Below are positions 1 through 9,073 of a stretch of 56,887 nt of DNA, piece after piece. The notes below the pieces were generated by a model, which ran no database searches, was not told the DNA's origin, and saw only the letters and a program-made list of their open reading frames with translations. Where the stretch lies: assembly GCA_003225495.1 (NCBI GenBank), contig QIAJ01000091.1, positions 1-56,887 of the forward strand. Reading direction: 5' to 3'. The DNA comes from Acidobacteriota bacterium (GTDB lineage: Bacteria > Acidobacteriota > Terriglobia > Terriglobales > Acidobacteriaceae). The position numbers were made by a program, and so were the translations under genes. Positions within the stretch are counted from its first letter, which is position 1, and each line of letters begins with the position of its first letter.

Positions 1-1
1 G

Positions 2-2674
2 CAGTTGATCGGCGGCATGGTGCTGCACGAAGGCAAGATCGCCGAAATGAAAACCGGCGAAGGAAAAACACTCGTCGCAACCCTCCCTGTCTATCTGAAT
101 GCCCTCGGTGGACGCGGCGTCCACGTTGTCACCGTGAACGACTACCTCGCCAAGCGCGATTCCGAATGGATGGGCAAGCTCTACAAATTTCTAGGACTTA
201 GCGTTGGCGTCATTGTGCACGATCTGGATGACGAAGAGCGCCGCGAAGCCTATGCTGCCGACGTCACCTACGGGACTAACAACGAATTCGGCTTCGATTA
301 CCTCCGCGACAACATGAAGTTCGATCTGCGCGATTGCGTGCAGCGAGTGCACAACTTCGCTATCGTCGACGAAGTCGATTCCATCCTGATCGACGAAGCG
401 CGCACGCCGCTCATCATCTCAGGCGCGAGCGAAGAGTCGACCGACAAGTACTACAAAGTTAACCGCATCATTCCCAAGCTCGAAAAAGGCGAAGAGGTGG
501 ATACCGCGCCGGGCGAACCGAAGATACTTACCGGTGACTTCGTGGTAGACGAGAAACACCGCAACATTACCGTCACCGAAGAAGGCTGGGAGAAGGTCGA
601 AAAGCTGCTCGGCATCGGCAACATCGCGGACCCGGAGAACTGGGCATTAAAACATCACGTCGACACAGCTATCAAGGCCCATGCCATCTATCGCAAGGAC
701 GTTGAGTATGTCGTGAAGGACGGCGAAGTCATCATTGTCGATGAATTCACGGGCCGCCTCATGCCGGGGCGCCGCTGGTCCGATGGCCTCCACCAAGCCA
801 TCGAGGCCAAAGAGAACGTCAAGATCGAGCGCGAGAACCAGACCCTAGCGACCATTACTTTCCAGAACTATTTCCGCATGTATCAGAAACTTGCCGGTAT
901 GACCGGTACGGCGGAGACCGAAGCCCCGGAATTCGACAAGATTTATCGTCTCGAAGTAACAGTCATCCCGACCAACCGCGAGCTGCTGCGCAAAGAGAAT
1001 CCGGACATCGTCTATCGTACCGAGAAAGAAAAATACTTTGCAGCGGCGGACGAAATCCAGAGACTTCACGACACCGGACAGCCCGTCCTGGTCGGCACCA
1101 CGTCGATCGAAAAATCGGAGCGCCTTTCCGAACTACTGAAGAAGAAGGGAATTAAGCACGTCGTCCTGAACGCGAAGTATCACGAGCGTGAAGCCGAGAT
1201 CGTCGCCCAGGCGGGAAGAAAAGGCATGGTCACCATCGCCACTAACATGGCGGGCCGCGGTACCGACATCCTGCTCGGCGGCAATCCTGAATTCATCGCC
1301 AAGCAGGAATGCGTGAAAAAAGGAATCGCCCAGCCTCTGCGCGCCGCTCAGGGCAAAGTCGGCGCCGACGTGGACAACTCCAACCGCACGCTCTGGTATT
1401 ACGCAGGCAATGAATACTCGGTCCCCACCGACCAATGGAGTGAAATTCTATCCCGCTACGAAGCCGACACGGCTCGCGACCATGACGAAGTTACCGCCGT
1501 CGGCGGGCTGCATATTCTTGGTACCGAACGCCATGAAGCGCGCCGCATCGATCATCAGCTTCGTGGACGCGCGGGCCGCCAGGGCGATCCCGGCTCCTCT
1601 CGATTTTATCTCTCGCTCGAAGATGACTTGATGCGCATTTTCGCCAAGGAGTGGGTCTCAACCTTGCTTCAGCGTCTCGGCATGGAAGAAGGCGTGCCGA
1701 TCGAATCGCGAATGATTACGCGCCGCATCGAGGCCGCGCAAAAAGCAGTCGAAGGTCAGAACTTCGAATCGCGCAAACACCTGCTCGAATACGACGACGT
1801 CATGAACAAGCAACGCGTCGCCGTGTATGGCCTGCGTCGTCGATTGCTCGAAGGTCTCGACCAGAAAGACCTCATCATCGAGGACTACGTCTCCGCTATC
1901 CTTGGAGACCTGATCCAGCAGTATTGTCCTGAGAAGTCTCACGTTGACGACTGGGATCTCAAGGGTTTGAAAGAAGCCATTTTCACGAAGTTTGGCGTGG
2001 ACATCTACGCCGAAGGCATCAAGCCCGAGGAAATGAACCGGCAGGAACTGGGCGATGCCATCTTCGACAAACTCAAAGAACGCTATGACGCGAAAGAGAA
2101 ATTAATCAGCGCCGATGCCATGCGCTACCACGAGCGCACCATCATGTTGAGCGTGATTGACCAGCAATGGAAAGATCACCTTCTCAGCATGGACCACCTG
2201 AAGGAGGGCATCGGTCTGCGAGGATACGGCCAGCACGATCCTCTAGTCGAGTACAAGAAAGAGTCCTTCGAGATGTTCGAAGACATGATGCAGCGATTCC
2301 AGGAAGAGACCGTCCGCATTCTTTACCTGATGCAGATCCTGGAGCGCCCGCCCAATTCCGGCACCATGCCCGGTGGCCATCCCGAAGACCCTAGCGGCCA
2401 GGGACCCGAATCGGGCGTGCCCTCGCTAATCAGTGGAGGACGAGGCGGCGGCAACGGACGCCCGCCTCGCCAGATAGCGACGTCCGTCGACGATATTGAA
2501 GAGGCTTTCCAGCGCAAGAAGAAACGTGAACTCGAACAGGCCCGCATGGCCGGAGCCGGCGACATGCAGACGGTTCAGCAGATCGTCCGTTCCGGCGATA
2601 AGATCGGCCGCAATGATCCTTGCCCCTGCGGCAGCGGCAAGAAATACAAGAAGTGCTGCGGTTCCGGCGCCTGA
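2..2674 (+). CDS. secA: Preprotein translocase ATPase SecA (5' truncated by window edge)
   Basis: SecA is the cytoplasmic motor ATPase that drives unfolded preproteins through the SecYEG channel. The frame is already open at the first bases ([16 protein letters not shown]), so the N-terminal part, roughly 80 residues, lies outside the window. Visible in order: Walker A (MKTGEGKT), Walker B-type [15 protein letters not shown], the preprotein cross-linking region, the second nucleotide-binding fold with [18 protein letters not shown], a helicase-like motif [13 protein letters not shown], and the scaffold/wing region. It ends in the SEC-C zinc motif [13 protein letters not shown] that binds SecB or ribosomes in the family. 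A glycine-rich linker precedes the zinc motif. Its stop is 1 nt from the stop of the convergent gene on the other strand, leaving no room for a dedicated terminator. Identity is certain. Confidence 0.98.
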   Translation, partial: QLIGGMVLHEGKIAEMKTGEGKTLVATLPVYLNALGGRGVHVVTVNDYLAKRDSEWMGKLYKFLGLSVGVIVHDLDDEERREAYAADVTYGTNNEFGFDYLRDNMKFDLRDCVQRVHNFAIVDEVDSILIDEARTPLIISGASEESTDKYYKVNRIIPKLEKGEEVDTAPGEPKILTGDFVVDEKHRNITVTEEGWEKVEKLLGIGNIADPENWALKHHVDTAIKAHAIYRKDVEYVVKDGEVIIVDEFTGRLMPGRRWSDGLHQAIEAKENVKIERENQTLATITFQNYFRMYQKLAGMTGTAETEAPEFDKIYRLEVTVIPTNRELLRKENPDIVYRTEKEKYFAAADEIQRLHDTGQPVLVGTTSIEKSERLSELLKKKGIKHVVLNAKYHEREAEIVAQAGRKGMVTIATNMAGRGTDILLGGNPEFIAKQECVKKGIAQPLRAAQGKVGADVDNSNRTLWYYAGNEYSVPTDQWSEILSRYEADTARDHDEVTAVGGLHILGTERHEARRIDHQLRGRAGRQGDPGSSRFYLSLEDDLMRIFAKEWVSTLLQRLGMEEGVPIESRMITRRIEAAQKAVEGQNFESRKHLLEYDDVMNKQRVAVYGLRRRLLEGLDQKDLIIEDYVSAILGDLIQQYCPEKSHVDDWDLKGLKEAIFTKFGVDIYAEGIKPEEMNRQELGDAIFDKLKERYDAKEKLISADAMRYHERTIMLSVIDQQWKDHLLSMDHLKEGIGLRGYGQHDPLVEYKKESFEMFEDMMQRFQEETVRILYLMQILERPPNSGTMPGGHPEDPSGQGPESGVPSLISGGRGGGNGRPPRQIATSVDDIEEAFQRKKKRELEQARMAGAGDMQTVQQIVRSGDKIGRNDPCPCGSGKKYKKCCGSGA

Positions 2675-2675
2675 A

Positions 2676-4286
2676 CTAATCGTTAATGTGTTTACACTGC
2701 GGCAGTGACGGCTTTCGGCTGCAAATTCCCAATTGCTCCGGTTCCGGTTTTCCCTGCGGTCTCTTCTTACAATGTGGTGGCCGCTTGGTTGATTCCTCTT
2801 GCCACCAAACAAGGTAAACCGCTTTGAAGTGTCCCTGCGCATTTATCTTCACTTGAACATGCAATTGCGTCGGATCACAAGGGTCGACCTCGACGACGTG
2901 CGTGTTAACGGTCGCTATATCGGTGAAGCGATCGTCCACAATTTCCCGGAAACGAAGCTGCGAATAGTCAGTCGGAGGCGCGGGAGGTTGCGCCGGTATG
3001 TCCATATCAACAGCGGTTGGAGTCTGGCCCCGTCCATTGTCACAAACCTGAAGTACCTGTGGATGCTTGCGCACGAGCGGTGGTGGCACTCGACGAATCG
3101 AGTCGAGTGGATGAATTTCCAGCCAGCCGCCATGGCTCTTGTAGTGGTCGTCCCAGCAGGTGCTTCGCCAGTACTCAGGGGTGTGCGGGGTGTCCTCGTG
3201 TAAATGGCCCGAGTCTTCGACCAGCGCGCCGGACAGGATGACATAATCATCAGCTTGAAGGTCGGATGTGAGATTAAACGGTCGTTGTACATCAAATGGC
3301 CACACAATATCCGGAGCGGCCGGATCGGGATTGGGAATCCAGCCCGGCGGAGTTTGGCCAGCATGGCTGGACTTGTGCCAGGCATTCAACTCCACATTCA
3401 TGTTGTCCGCGGCATGTCCTACCGTTAGAAAAGTCCCGGCGTTTGGAGCGGCGCCACCGGTCAGAGGAATGGGCTGTTTCGGATGTATGACATTATCGCC
3501 CCAGGTGTACCAGCGGCCCGGCATTGATGCAGTGTTCAGCCCGTCTGTGGTCGCCTGGTAATTTCTTTCGATGAAATCGTTGTCGAGCCAGATTCCGTAA
3601 TGGAGATCCTCAGCATCGTTGCTGCCGGCAGGGAGCGGTGTCGAGACAAGCCAACCAGCCAAAGTTATATGATCGAGGATCAAAGCGCGATCTGGGCCAT
3701 CCCGAGGATGTTTTTGATCGGGAATCGTGTTCCCGGCGGGAAAGAGAACCGTGCTCGGCTGGGCGGTCGGATTCGGCAAGCGAAGAATGCTAAACGCCGC
3801 TGGCTTCGCTATTTTTTGTGTGCCGGTCAGATTCTGGTCTTGAGAGATATTCGCAATGGAGATGGTGTAGTTCACCGCACCCTGTTGAGCCGCGGGCAGA
3901 ATTACCAAAACACGCCAGAAGAAATTTGGATCCGGGGCTGACACCGGTACCGTATCTTGGACATGAAAGTAGCCATCGAGTTCGGGATGAGCGGCAGTGT
4001 CTGAAACCTGAGTCAGCATTTGCGTGTCGATGCCGACACCGACATTCGTCGGATAAGGCGCCCGAAAGCGCAGCTCAATCCTTCGTCCTGGCAACATCTG
4101 GAATACTCCAGCCGGACCAAATGGAGCGATTGCACTATGGTCGATGTCGAGAATTGTTTCCAGGATTGGCGTTTGGGCCGCAGGGAGCGTTATCTGCACC
4201 GGAGTCGGACACTGTGAAATAAATGAGCAAAATAACGTTAAGGAAAAGGTGCCTACCAACGACGGCCGGAACCAGGAGGAGAGCAT
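2676..4286 (-). CDS. Secreted protein of unknown function, 536 aa
   Basis: I do not recognise a named family. ATG at 4286 is chosen because GGAGG sits 8 nt upstream; the frame stays open to a TTG at 4301. The N-terminus is a hydrophobic signal (about residues 10-26) followed by a Cys; the -1 residue is Gln, so a lipobox is doubtful. The body is rich in Pro, Asp and His and looks like beta-sandwich domains. Around residue 390 there is a Cys/His/Trp-rich stretch containing CWDD and HGGWLEIHPLDSI, a WEIHP-type motif seen in other secreted proteins of unknown role. The C-terminus is Lys/Arg/Pro-rich with several Cys. Probably extracytoplasmic. Its 3' end abuts secA head-on. Confidence 0.75.
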   Translation of the reverse strand: MLSSWFRPSLVGTFSLTLFCSFISQCPTPVQITLPAAQTPILETILDIDHSAIAPFGPAGVFQMLPGRRIELRFRAPYPTNVGVGIDTQMLTQVSDTAAHPELDGYFHVQDTVPVSAPDPNFFWRVLVILPAAQQGAVNYTISIANISQDQNLTGTQKIAKPAAFSILRLPNPTAQPSTVLFPAGNTIPDQKHPRDGPDRALILDHITLAGWLVSTPLPAGSNDAEDLHYGIWLDNDFIERNYQATTDGLNTASMPGRWYTWGDNVIHPKQPIPLTGGAAPNAGTFLTVGHAADNMNVELNAWHKSSHAGQTPPGWIPNPDPAAPDIVWPFDVQRPFNLTSDLQADDYVILSGALVEDSGHLHEDTPHTPEYWRSTCWDDHYKSHGGWLEIHPLDSIRRVPPPLVRKHPQVLQVCDNGRGQTPTAVDMDIPAQPPAPPTDYSQLRFREIVDDRFTDIATVNTHVVEVDPCDPTQLHVQVKINAQGHFKAVYLVWWQEESTKRPPHCKKRPQGKPEPEQLGICSRKPSLPQCKHIND

Positions 4287-4446
4287 TGACTGAGCCTCCA
4301 AACCAAACGGTCATTCAAGAGCCTGGGAAATCCCGAGGAAGAAGAAGTACGAGTTTAATGCGCGGCGCGCACAGGATGTCACAGGGAAGCGTGGGCCACG
4401 ATAGCATCCGGAAAATCGAGAGTCAATAGCGTGCTGGAGACGGTGT

Positions 4447-5001
4447 TCAGCGCACTGCGAGAAAAGTCATTTCTCTAGCTGCACTGCCCGTGCGCTTCTT
4501 CCATTCGAAAAAGAGTCCAGCATAAGTCTCGGTGATATAGTCCGCGCGGCTGATTCCAAGTGAGCGAGCCGTCCGGTCAATCCATCGCGCAGGACCCTCG
4601 ATCTCTCCGAGGGCGCCTATCGGAGTTCGATCCACCACTACATGTCCCTTGCCGTCGCTCCACTCCGCCCGATATTTCTCATAGCGGAACACAGGCGCAA
4701 ATCCCAGTGCGCGGAGAATTTCATCCATCTGCTTCCCATCCTCGACCCGCGTCTCGTGCTCTACCCGAACCTTATGCCGACCTGCCGTTCCCTTGGCTTT
4801 GTGAGTGAGAGTCCATTTCTCGCCATACTGGCGCAGCCGCAGCAAGTCCCCTCGCTTCCGCAATTTCTTGCCAGGAAGATCGTACAGTGTGTTCATCTCG
4901 TGAGTTGAAGCGGTGATCTGCCGGAAACCGGCCTGTTTCAACGCGCGCGTGAGTGCCCGTTCATCGCTGATATGGAACTTGATCTCGACTTCCTTAGCCA
5001 T
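4447..5001 (-). CDS. CYTH domain protein (class IV adenylate cyclase / CyaB-thiamine triphosphatase superfamily)
   Basis: The protein begins MAKEVEIKFHI, the ExExK signature that opens the CYTH triphosphate tunnel. Further charged strands expected of the fold are present: RLRQYGEKWTLTHKAK, RVEHETRVED, FRYEKYRAEW and LGEIEGP. CYTH enzymes bind triphosphate substrates through metal ions held by these acidic residues. The family includes class IV adenylate cyclases, thiamine triphosphatases and inorganic triphosphatases, and sequence alone cannot separate these. Length (184 aa) is normal for a single-domain member. Start is the ATG at 5001; no strong ribosome site is seen. It stands alone, in the same direction as the XdhC gene. 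Confidence 0.88.
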   Translation of the reverse strand: MAKEVEIKFHISDERALTRALKQAGFRQITASTHEMNTLYDLPGKKLRKRGDLLRLRQYGEKWTLTHKAKGTAGRHKVRVEHETRVEDGKQMDEILRALGFAPVFRYEKYRAEWSDGKGHVVVDRTPIGALGEIEGPARWIDRTARSLGISRADYITETYAGLFFEWKKRTGSAAREMTFLAVR

Positions 5002-5012
5002 ACTGAAATCTT

Positions 5013-5034
5013 AAAACCGCAGAGAACGCCGAGG
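5013..5034. repeat. Mini-repeat of the CCGCnGAGnACGC type (copy 1)
   Basis: The stretch AAAACCGCAGAGAACGCCGAGG lies just upstream of the CYTH gene. It is an inverted, diverged match to the stretch forming the 3' end of the XdhC gene about 110 bp away. Both resemble the widespread CCGC-GAGGACGC-GAG mini-repeats of bacterial genomes. Function unknown. Confidence 0.45.
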
Positions 5035-5113
5035 CCGACGGGAAAAGTGGAAAAGAGGTTTCACTTACGAAGTGCAAGTGCCCGCGAGAACTACTGAGCC
5101 GAGACATCTTAAA

Positions 5114-5977
5114 TCAAGTTTTCTTTGCGCTCTCAGCGTCCTCGGCGGTTAAAGGTTTTGACCCTTGCCCTCGCTGCTGGAACCAGCTCATGTGGGGCAA
5201 CTTCCGCTCTACGTTCCGCCTCTTCGCAATCAATTCCGCCGTGATCGCCACCGCGATTTCTTCCGGAGTGATAGCGCCGATATCAAGTCCCACGGGCGCC
5301 TGCACGCGGTCGAAGAGCTCCGCTGCGAGCCCTTCTTTCTGAAGTTCTTTGAAGATGGTGATCGTCTTTCGCTTCGATCCGATCATCCCGATGTAGCGCG
5401 CCGGAGTCTGCACTGCCCAACGCAAGACCCGCATGTCATCGCGATGCCCGCGCGTCACAATCACAACATATGACGACTCGTTCAACTGGAGTCGCGCTGT
5501 GACTTTGTCAAAGTCGTCGGCGATTACTTCCTGCGCCTCGGGAAACCGTTCGCGGCTGGCATAGACCTCGCGGTCGTCGATCACCGTGATGTCAAATCCC
5601 GCGATTCGCGCCACTTTGTAAAGGCTTGCTGATACGTGGCCTGCGCCAAATATGTAAAGTTTCGCTGGAGGTAGCACCGGCTCCACGAAAATGTCGAGTG
5701 TGCCGCCGCACACCAGGCCAGTATCGTACTTCGGATCCTGATTTAGGTCGAAAGTCAGCGTTCGCGGCTTCTCCGATTCCATCACCTCACGAGCCGCCTG
5801 CCAAACTTCAGCCTCAACGCAACCGCCGCCAATTGTTCCCGCTATCGATCCATCGTCGCGCACTAACATTTTTGCCGTCTTGAACGAAGGAATCGATCCA
5901 CGTACGTTGACGATAGTCGCTACCGCCCCCCGCCGTCCCGAACGCCGTAGCCGAACAATCTCTTCGTAAATATCCAC
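5114..5977 (-). CDS. XdhC/CoxI family protein (molybdenum cofactor insertion factor)
   Basis: XdhC-family proteins bind molybdenum cofactor, help sulfurate it and deliver it to xanthine dehydrogenase-type or CO dehydrogenase-type enzymes. The N-terminal XdhC/CoxI domain shows VRGSIPSF, KMLVRDDGSIAGTIGGGCVEAEVW and a Cys-containing GLVCGGTLDIFVEP. The C-terminal Rossmann-like domain starts with LYIFGAGHVS and contains VIVTRGHRDD and YIGMIGSKRK. I prefer GTG at 5977 (protein begins VDIYEEIVRLRRSG, as is usual in the family); the frame is open to a TTG at 6013. The last residues, PLTAEDAESAKKT, are encoded by a dispersed mini-repeat and are probably not part of the fold. No xanthine dehydrogenase subunit genes lie nearby. 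Confidence 0.9.
   Translation of the reverse strand: MDIYEEIVRLRRSGRRGAVATIVNVRGSIPSFKTAKMLVRDDGSIAGTIGGGCVEAEVWQAAREVMESEKPRTLTFDLNQDPKYDTGLVCGGTLDIFVEPVLPPAKLYIFGAGHVSASLYKVARIAGFDITVIDDREVYASRERFPEAQEVIADDFDKVTARLQLNESSYVVIVTRGHRDDMRVLRWAVQTPARYIGMIGSKRKTITIFKELQKEGLAAELFDRVQAPVGLDIGAITPEEIAVAITAELIAKRRNVERKLPHMSWFQQRGQGSKPLTAEDAESAKKT
5119..5154 (-). repeat. Mini-repeat forming the C-terminal tail of the XdhC-family protein (copy 2)
   Basis: On the minus strand the stretch reads TTTAACCGCCGAGGACGCTG followed by AGAGCGCAAAGAAAAC. It encodes the tail LTAEDAESAKKT. Tails of the TAEDAE type recur on unrelated proteins in many genomes because this repeat family inserts at gene ends. The diverged inverted copy is at 5013-5034. 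Confidence 0.55.
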
Positions 5978-6132
5978 AGCAGTGATTATGGGTCGGTAAG
6001 CAGGATAGGTCAATCAGGGCAAGACCAAAGCCTGGGATCATCACGCCGGGGCTACAAAGGAATACCACCGTGTCTCAGGCTCTATGGTTAAGAACTTTCA
6101 TTCTTTATGCTAGTTTGAGAGTCGCAGAGCAT

Positions 6133-7155
6133 ATGAAAGCTGTCCGCATCCATCAATTCGGAGGCCCAGAAGTCCTCACCTACGAAGAGGTCCCGGATCC
6201 TCGGCCCCGCAAGGACCAGGTCTTAGTCCGTGTCCGCGCCTGCGCCATGAATCATCTCGACCTCTTCGTCCGCAAGGGACTACCCGGCGTAAATCTGCCA
6301 CACATTCTCGGCAGCGACATCGCTGGGGAAATTGTCGAAGTTGGTGAATACGTCACCGGCCTGAAGTCCTGCCAGCGTGTCCTCCTGGCCCCCATGCACT
6401 TCTGCAATCACTGTCCCAAGTGCGTCGCCGGACTACAGAACCAATGCCGCGAATTCACGGTTCTCGGTAACGGCGTCGACGGCGGTAACTGCGAGCTGAT
6501 TGCTGTCCCGGGGGTCAGCGTGATTCCTATTCCCGCCTCCCTCGATTTCAACCAGGCCGCCAGCGTTCCCCTCGTATTTGTAACGGCCTGGCACATGCTC
6601 ACCGGACGCGCCGCCATCCGCCCCGGCCAAACCGTACTCATTCTTGGCGCAAATTCAGGCGTAGGCATCGCCGCCATCCAGATCGCTAAGATGTTCAACG
6701 CGCGCGTCATCACCACCGCCGGCGATGACCGCAAGATGGCAGCAGCCCGCGAACTGGGCGCCGACTTCGTTATCAACCACTACCAGCAGAAGATTTCGCA
6801 GGAAGTGCGCAAGATTACGAACTTCGAGGGAGTGGATATCGTCCTTGAGCACGTCGGCGCCGCCACTTGGGATGAGAGTGTGAAATCTCTCAAATCCGCC
6901 GGTGCGCTAGTCACCTGCGGAGCAACTACCGGACCGAAGGTCGAACTCGATCTCCGTTTCCTGTTTTCGCGCCAGCTCTCGCTGATCGGTTCTTACATGG
7001 GCACAATGAGCGAGCTCCATGAAGTTCTAGGCCATGTGTTTGCCGGACGTCTCAAGCCGGTAATCGACCACATCTTCCCGTTGAAGGATATTCGCAGCGC
7101 TCATGAATACATGGAGAAAAGCCAGATGTTTGGCAAGATCGTACTGAATCCATGA
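6133..7155 (+). CDS. Zinc-type alcohol dehydrogenase / quinone oxidoreductase (MDR superfamily)
   Basis: This is a medium-chain NAD(P)-dependent dehydrogenase. The start MKAVRIHQFGGPEVL at 6133 is typical of the family; the frame extends upstream to 6070 but that part has no family likeness. The GroES-like domain includes HILGSDIAGEIVEVG. A structural zinc site, four Cys in CNHCPKCVAGLQNQC, is present. The Rossmann domain has the nucleotide loop LGANSGVGIAAIQIAK. The position where the catalytic zinc Cys would sit reads AMNHLDLFVRKG, so a catalytic zinc is uncertain and a quinone reductase or enoyl reductase activity is equally possible. It diverges from the XdhC gene; substrate cannot be inferred. 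Confidence 0.93.
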   Translation: MKAVRIHQFGGPEVLTYEEVPDPRPRKDQVLVRVRACAMNHLDLFVRKGLPGVNLPHILGSDIAGEIVEVGEYVTGLKSCQRVLLAPMHFCNHCPKCVAGLQNQCREFTVLGNGVDGGNCELIAVPGVSVIPIPASLDFNQAASVPLVFVTAWHMLTGRAAIRPGQTVLILGANSGVGIAAIQIAKMFNARVITTAGDDRKMAAARELGADFVINHYQQKISQEVRKITNFEGVDIVLEHVGAATWDESVKSLKSAGALVTCGATTGPKVELDLRFLFSRQLSLIGSYMGTMSELHEVLGHVFAGRLKPVIDHIFPLKDIRSAHEYMEKSQMFGKIVLNP

Positions 7156-7214
7156 TGTTGCGTTCCGTGTATTCTTGCTGAAGCCCTTTATCGTGCTCGT
7201 GTTGAGCTGTTTGC

Positions 7215-7220
7215 TAAAAT
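7215..7220 (+). promoter_or_regulatory. Candidate -10 element giving a leaderless nuoB transcript
   Basis: TAAAAT ends 6 nt before the nuoB ATG, so transcription would begin at or next to the start codon. No Shine-Dalgarno sequence lies between. No good -35 hexamer is visible at 16-18 nt, so this is only a candidate. Confidence 0.35.
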
Positions 7221-7226
7221 AGTTCT

Positions 7227-7799
7227 ATGCCCAGCGAAATCAGCTACGGCCCATACGTCGACATTCAAGATGGCAAGCGTGTCGTCCGGGAACTCACCTT
7301 CGGCGATGCGGTGCCCGAAGGCATTGTTCTCACCACTCTCGATTCCACCGTCAACTGGATGCGGAAGAATTCCATCTGGCCCATGGCGTTTGGCTTGGCC
7401 TGCTGCGCGATTGAGATGATGTCCATGGGCGCATCACGCTTTGACATAGCCCGCTTCGGCGCGGAAGTTTTTCGTCCTTCGCCCCGCCAGGCCGACTTGA
7501 TGATCATTGCCGGCCGGGTCTCGCAGAAAATGGCGCCCGTAATCCGACAATTGTGGGAGCAGATGCCCGAACCCAAGTGGGTTATTTCAATGGGAGCATG
7601 CGCGACGTCGGGTGGAGTGTTCAACAACTACGCGCTGGTTCAGAGCGTCAATCAGGTCATCCCGGTCGATATCTACGTTCCCGGATGCCCGCCGCGTCCT
7701 GAGCAACTGATTTACGCTATCACCCTGCTGCAAGACAAGATCATGACCGAGCGCGGCACTATCAAGAAAGCCCTAAATCTCGTTCCCGCCGCCGAATAG
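7227..7799 (+). CDS. nuoB: NADH-quinone oxidoreductase subunit B (complex I 20-kDa subunit)
   Basis: NuoB holds iron-sulfur cluster N2, the last electron carrier before quinone, at the foot of the peripheral arm of complex I. All four cluster ligands are visible: the adjacent pair C59-C60 in [12 protein letters not shown]125 in [10 protein letters not shown] and C154 in [10 protein letters not shown]. Length (190 aa) is normal. It is flanked by a dehydrogenase upstream and a convergent zinc-ribbon gene downstream; none of nuoA, C or D is adjacent, so it is separated from any nuo operon. It could be the sole copy acting with subunits encoded elsewhere, or a second copy. Confidence 0.97.
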   Translation: MPSEISYGPYVDIQDGKRVVRELTFGDAVPEGIVLTTLDSTVNWMRKNSIWPMAFGLACCAIEMMSMGASRFDIARFGAEVFRPSPRQADLMIIAGRVSQKMAPVIRQLWEQMPEPKWVISMGACATSGGVFNNYALVQSVNQVIPVDIYVPGCPPRPEQLIYAITLLQDKIMTERGTIKKALNLVPAAE

Positions 7800-7823
7800 T
7801 AGGGAATTGATCACCCAACCCTT

Positions 7824-8969
7824 CTACTGGATCTTCGTTGCCAGCTGCCGCTCCGGTGGCGTCATCTGATTCCACAATGACCGTAGATTCTGCTCTACGA
7901 TCGCATTGTTTGGATCCGCCTGTAGCGCCAATGCAAACCAGTGGTACGAACTGGGCAGATCTCGCGGGACGCAGTGTCCAGTCGCATACATTGTTCCCAT
8001 CGCGCTACGCGCCTTGGCATGCTGTTTGTCGGACGCCATTTTCAAGTACTTGATTGCATTGGCGCAGTTTCCCGCTCCGCCGCGTGCGTACAAATAACCC
8101 TCGCCCTGCCGGAAGTACGCGTCGCCGGAATCAGCCGCCTTCGCAGCAGGAACGCGCTCCGCGTTTACTTCATGCCGCACTGGAGCAGGAGCCGGCGTGG
8201 CTGCTTTCGGTTTATTTTCGAGCTCAGCAGCAGCCGTTTTGGTGTCGGTGGTTTTGGCATCAGCCGTCTTGGCGTCGGCAAGCTCCGACTTCGTGACAGG
8301 CGGCTTTTCTTCAGTCGGAGCAGCGGCCTTGTCGGCCGGATTCTCCGACGCTCCCGGTTGGGCAGCCGCCTTCTGCTCGCTGGACTTTTCGTCCGGCCTT
8401 GCTGCAGGAGTTTCCGGCTGAGCAGGAGTGCTGGTAGTGTCGCTTGCGGGCGCAGTCACTTGCGCTGCCGGCTTTCTGGACGTCACGCCGATGTAATTCT
8501 TGTAGGTCCACCAGCCTGCTCCGCCAAGCGCCGCTAGCAATAGGATCGTCAGCAGAGCTTCTTTCCCGGCCGATCTCGGTTCCTCAGGTTGAGCATACGA
8601 AGCGAGCCCGGAAAAAGCCCGCTCCCGCAGAACGTCCAAATTGCCTTGATCCAGGCCGAGCAGGGAAGGGCCGCTTATGGAGGGAACTGACTCAGGCTCT
8701 TCAGCCACCCTCGGGGGTGCTACGTGCGGAGGTGGCGTCGGCATAGGCGCTGGGGGAGTCACGATGCCATTACTCGCGGTCGAAATCGTCTCTGTCGTTC
8801 TCGGCGTGTGAACGACAACAGGCCCCGCTGCTTTCCTGGCTGGCTCCAGGATCGTGCCGCACATCCCACAAAATAGGAAGTTGCTCGAATTGACCTCGCC
8901 ACACTTCGGACAGATCACTTGCGCTTCTCCGCTTCCTGTATTCCTAGAGTGTAACTCTGAAGATGCCAT
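7824..8969 (-). CDS. Zinc-ribbon membrane protein with C-terminal Sel1-like repeats
   Basis: ATG at 8969 is preferred (MASSELHS); the frame runs up to a TTG at 9029. An N-terminal zinc ribbon is visible (CPKCGEVNSSNFLFCGMCG, about residues 19-37). A Pro-rich linker follows, then one transmembrane helix (about residues 152-172, LLTILLLAALGGAGWWTY). A long low-complexity Ala/Lys/Thr/Glu segment comes next, and last two Sel1-like TPR units (GDAYFRQGEGYLYARGG; AMGTMYATGHCVPRDLPSSY). The ribbon should be cytoplasmic and the Sel1 repeats extracytoplasmic. Sel1 repeats usually mediate protein contacts. Exact role unknown. Confidence 0.82.
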   Translation of the reverse strand: MASSELHSRNTGSGEAQVICPKCGEVNSSNFLFCGMCGTILEPARKAAGPVVVHTPRTTETISTASNGIVTPPAPMPTPPPHVAPPRVAEEPESVPSISGPSLLGLDQGNLDVLRERAFSGLASYAQPEEPRSAGKEALLTILLLAALGGAGWWTYKNYIGVTSRKPAAQVTAPASDTTSTPAQPETPAARPDEKSSEQKAAAQPGASENPADKAAAPTEEKPPVTKSELADAKTADAKTTDTKTAAAELENKPKAATPAPAPVRHEVNAERVPAAKAADSGDAYFRQGEGYLYARGGAGNCANAIKYLKMASDKQHAKARSAMGTMYATGHCVPRDLPSSYHWFALALQADPNNAIVEQNLRSLWNQMTPPERQLATKIQ

Positions 8970-9073
8970 GAAGTTGAAAGATGCCCTTGCGGGTATCAGC
9001 GTTGTACTCCCCGGGGTCCGCTGGGCCAATGGGAAGGCCCAATCCGTATTAAAATTTCACGGCCGAGCAACCT

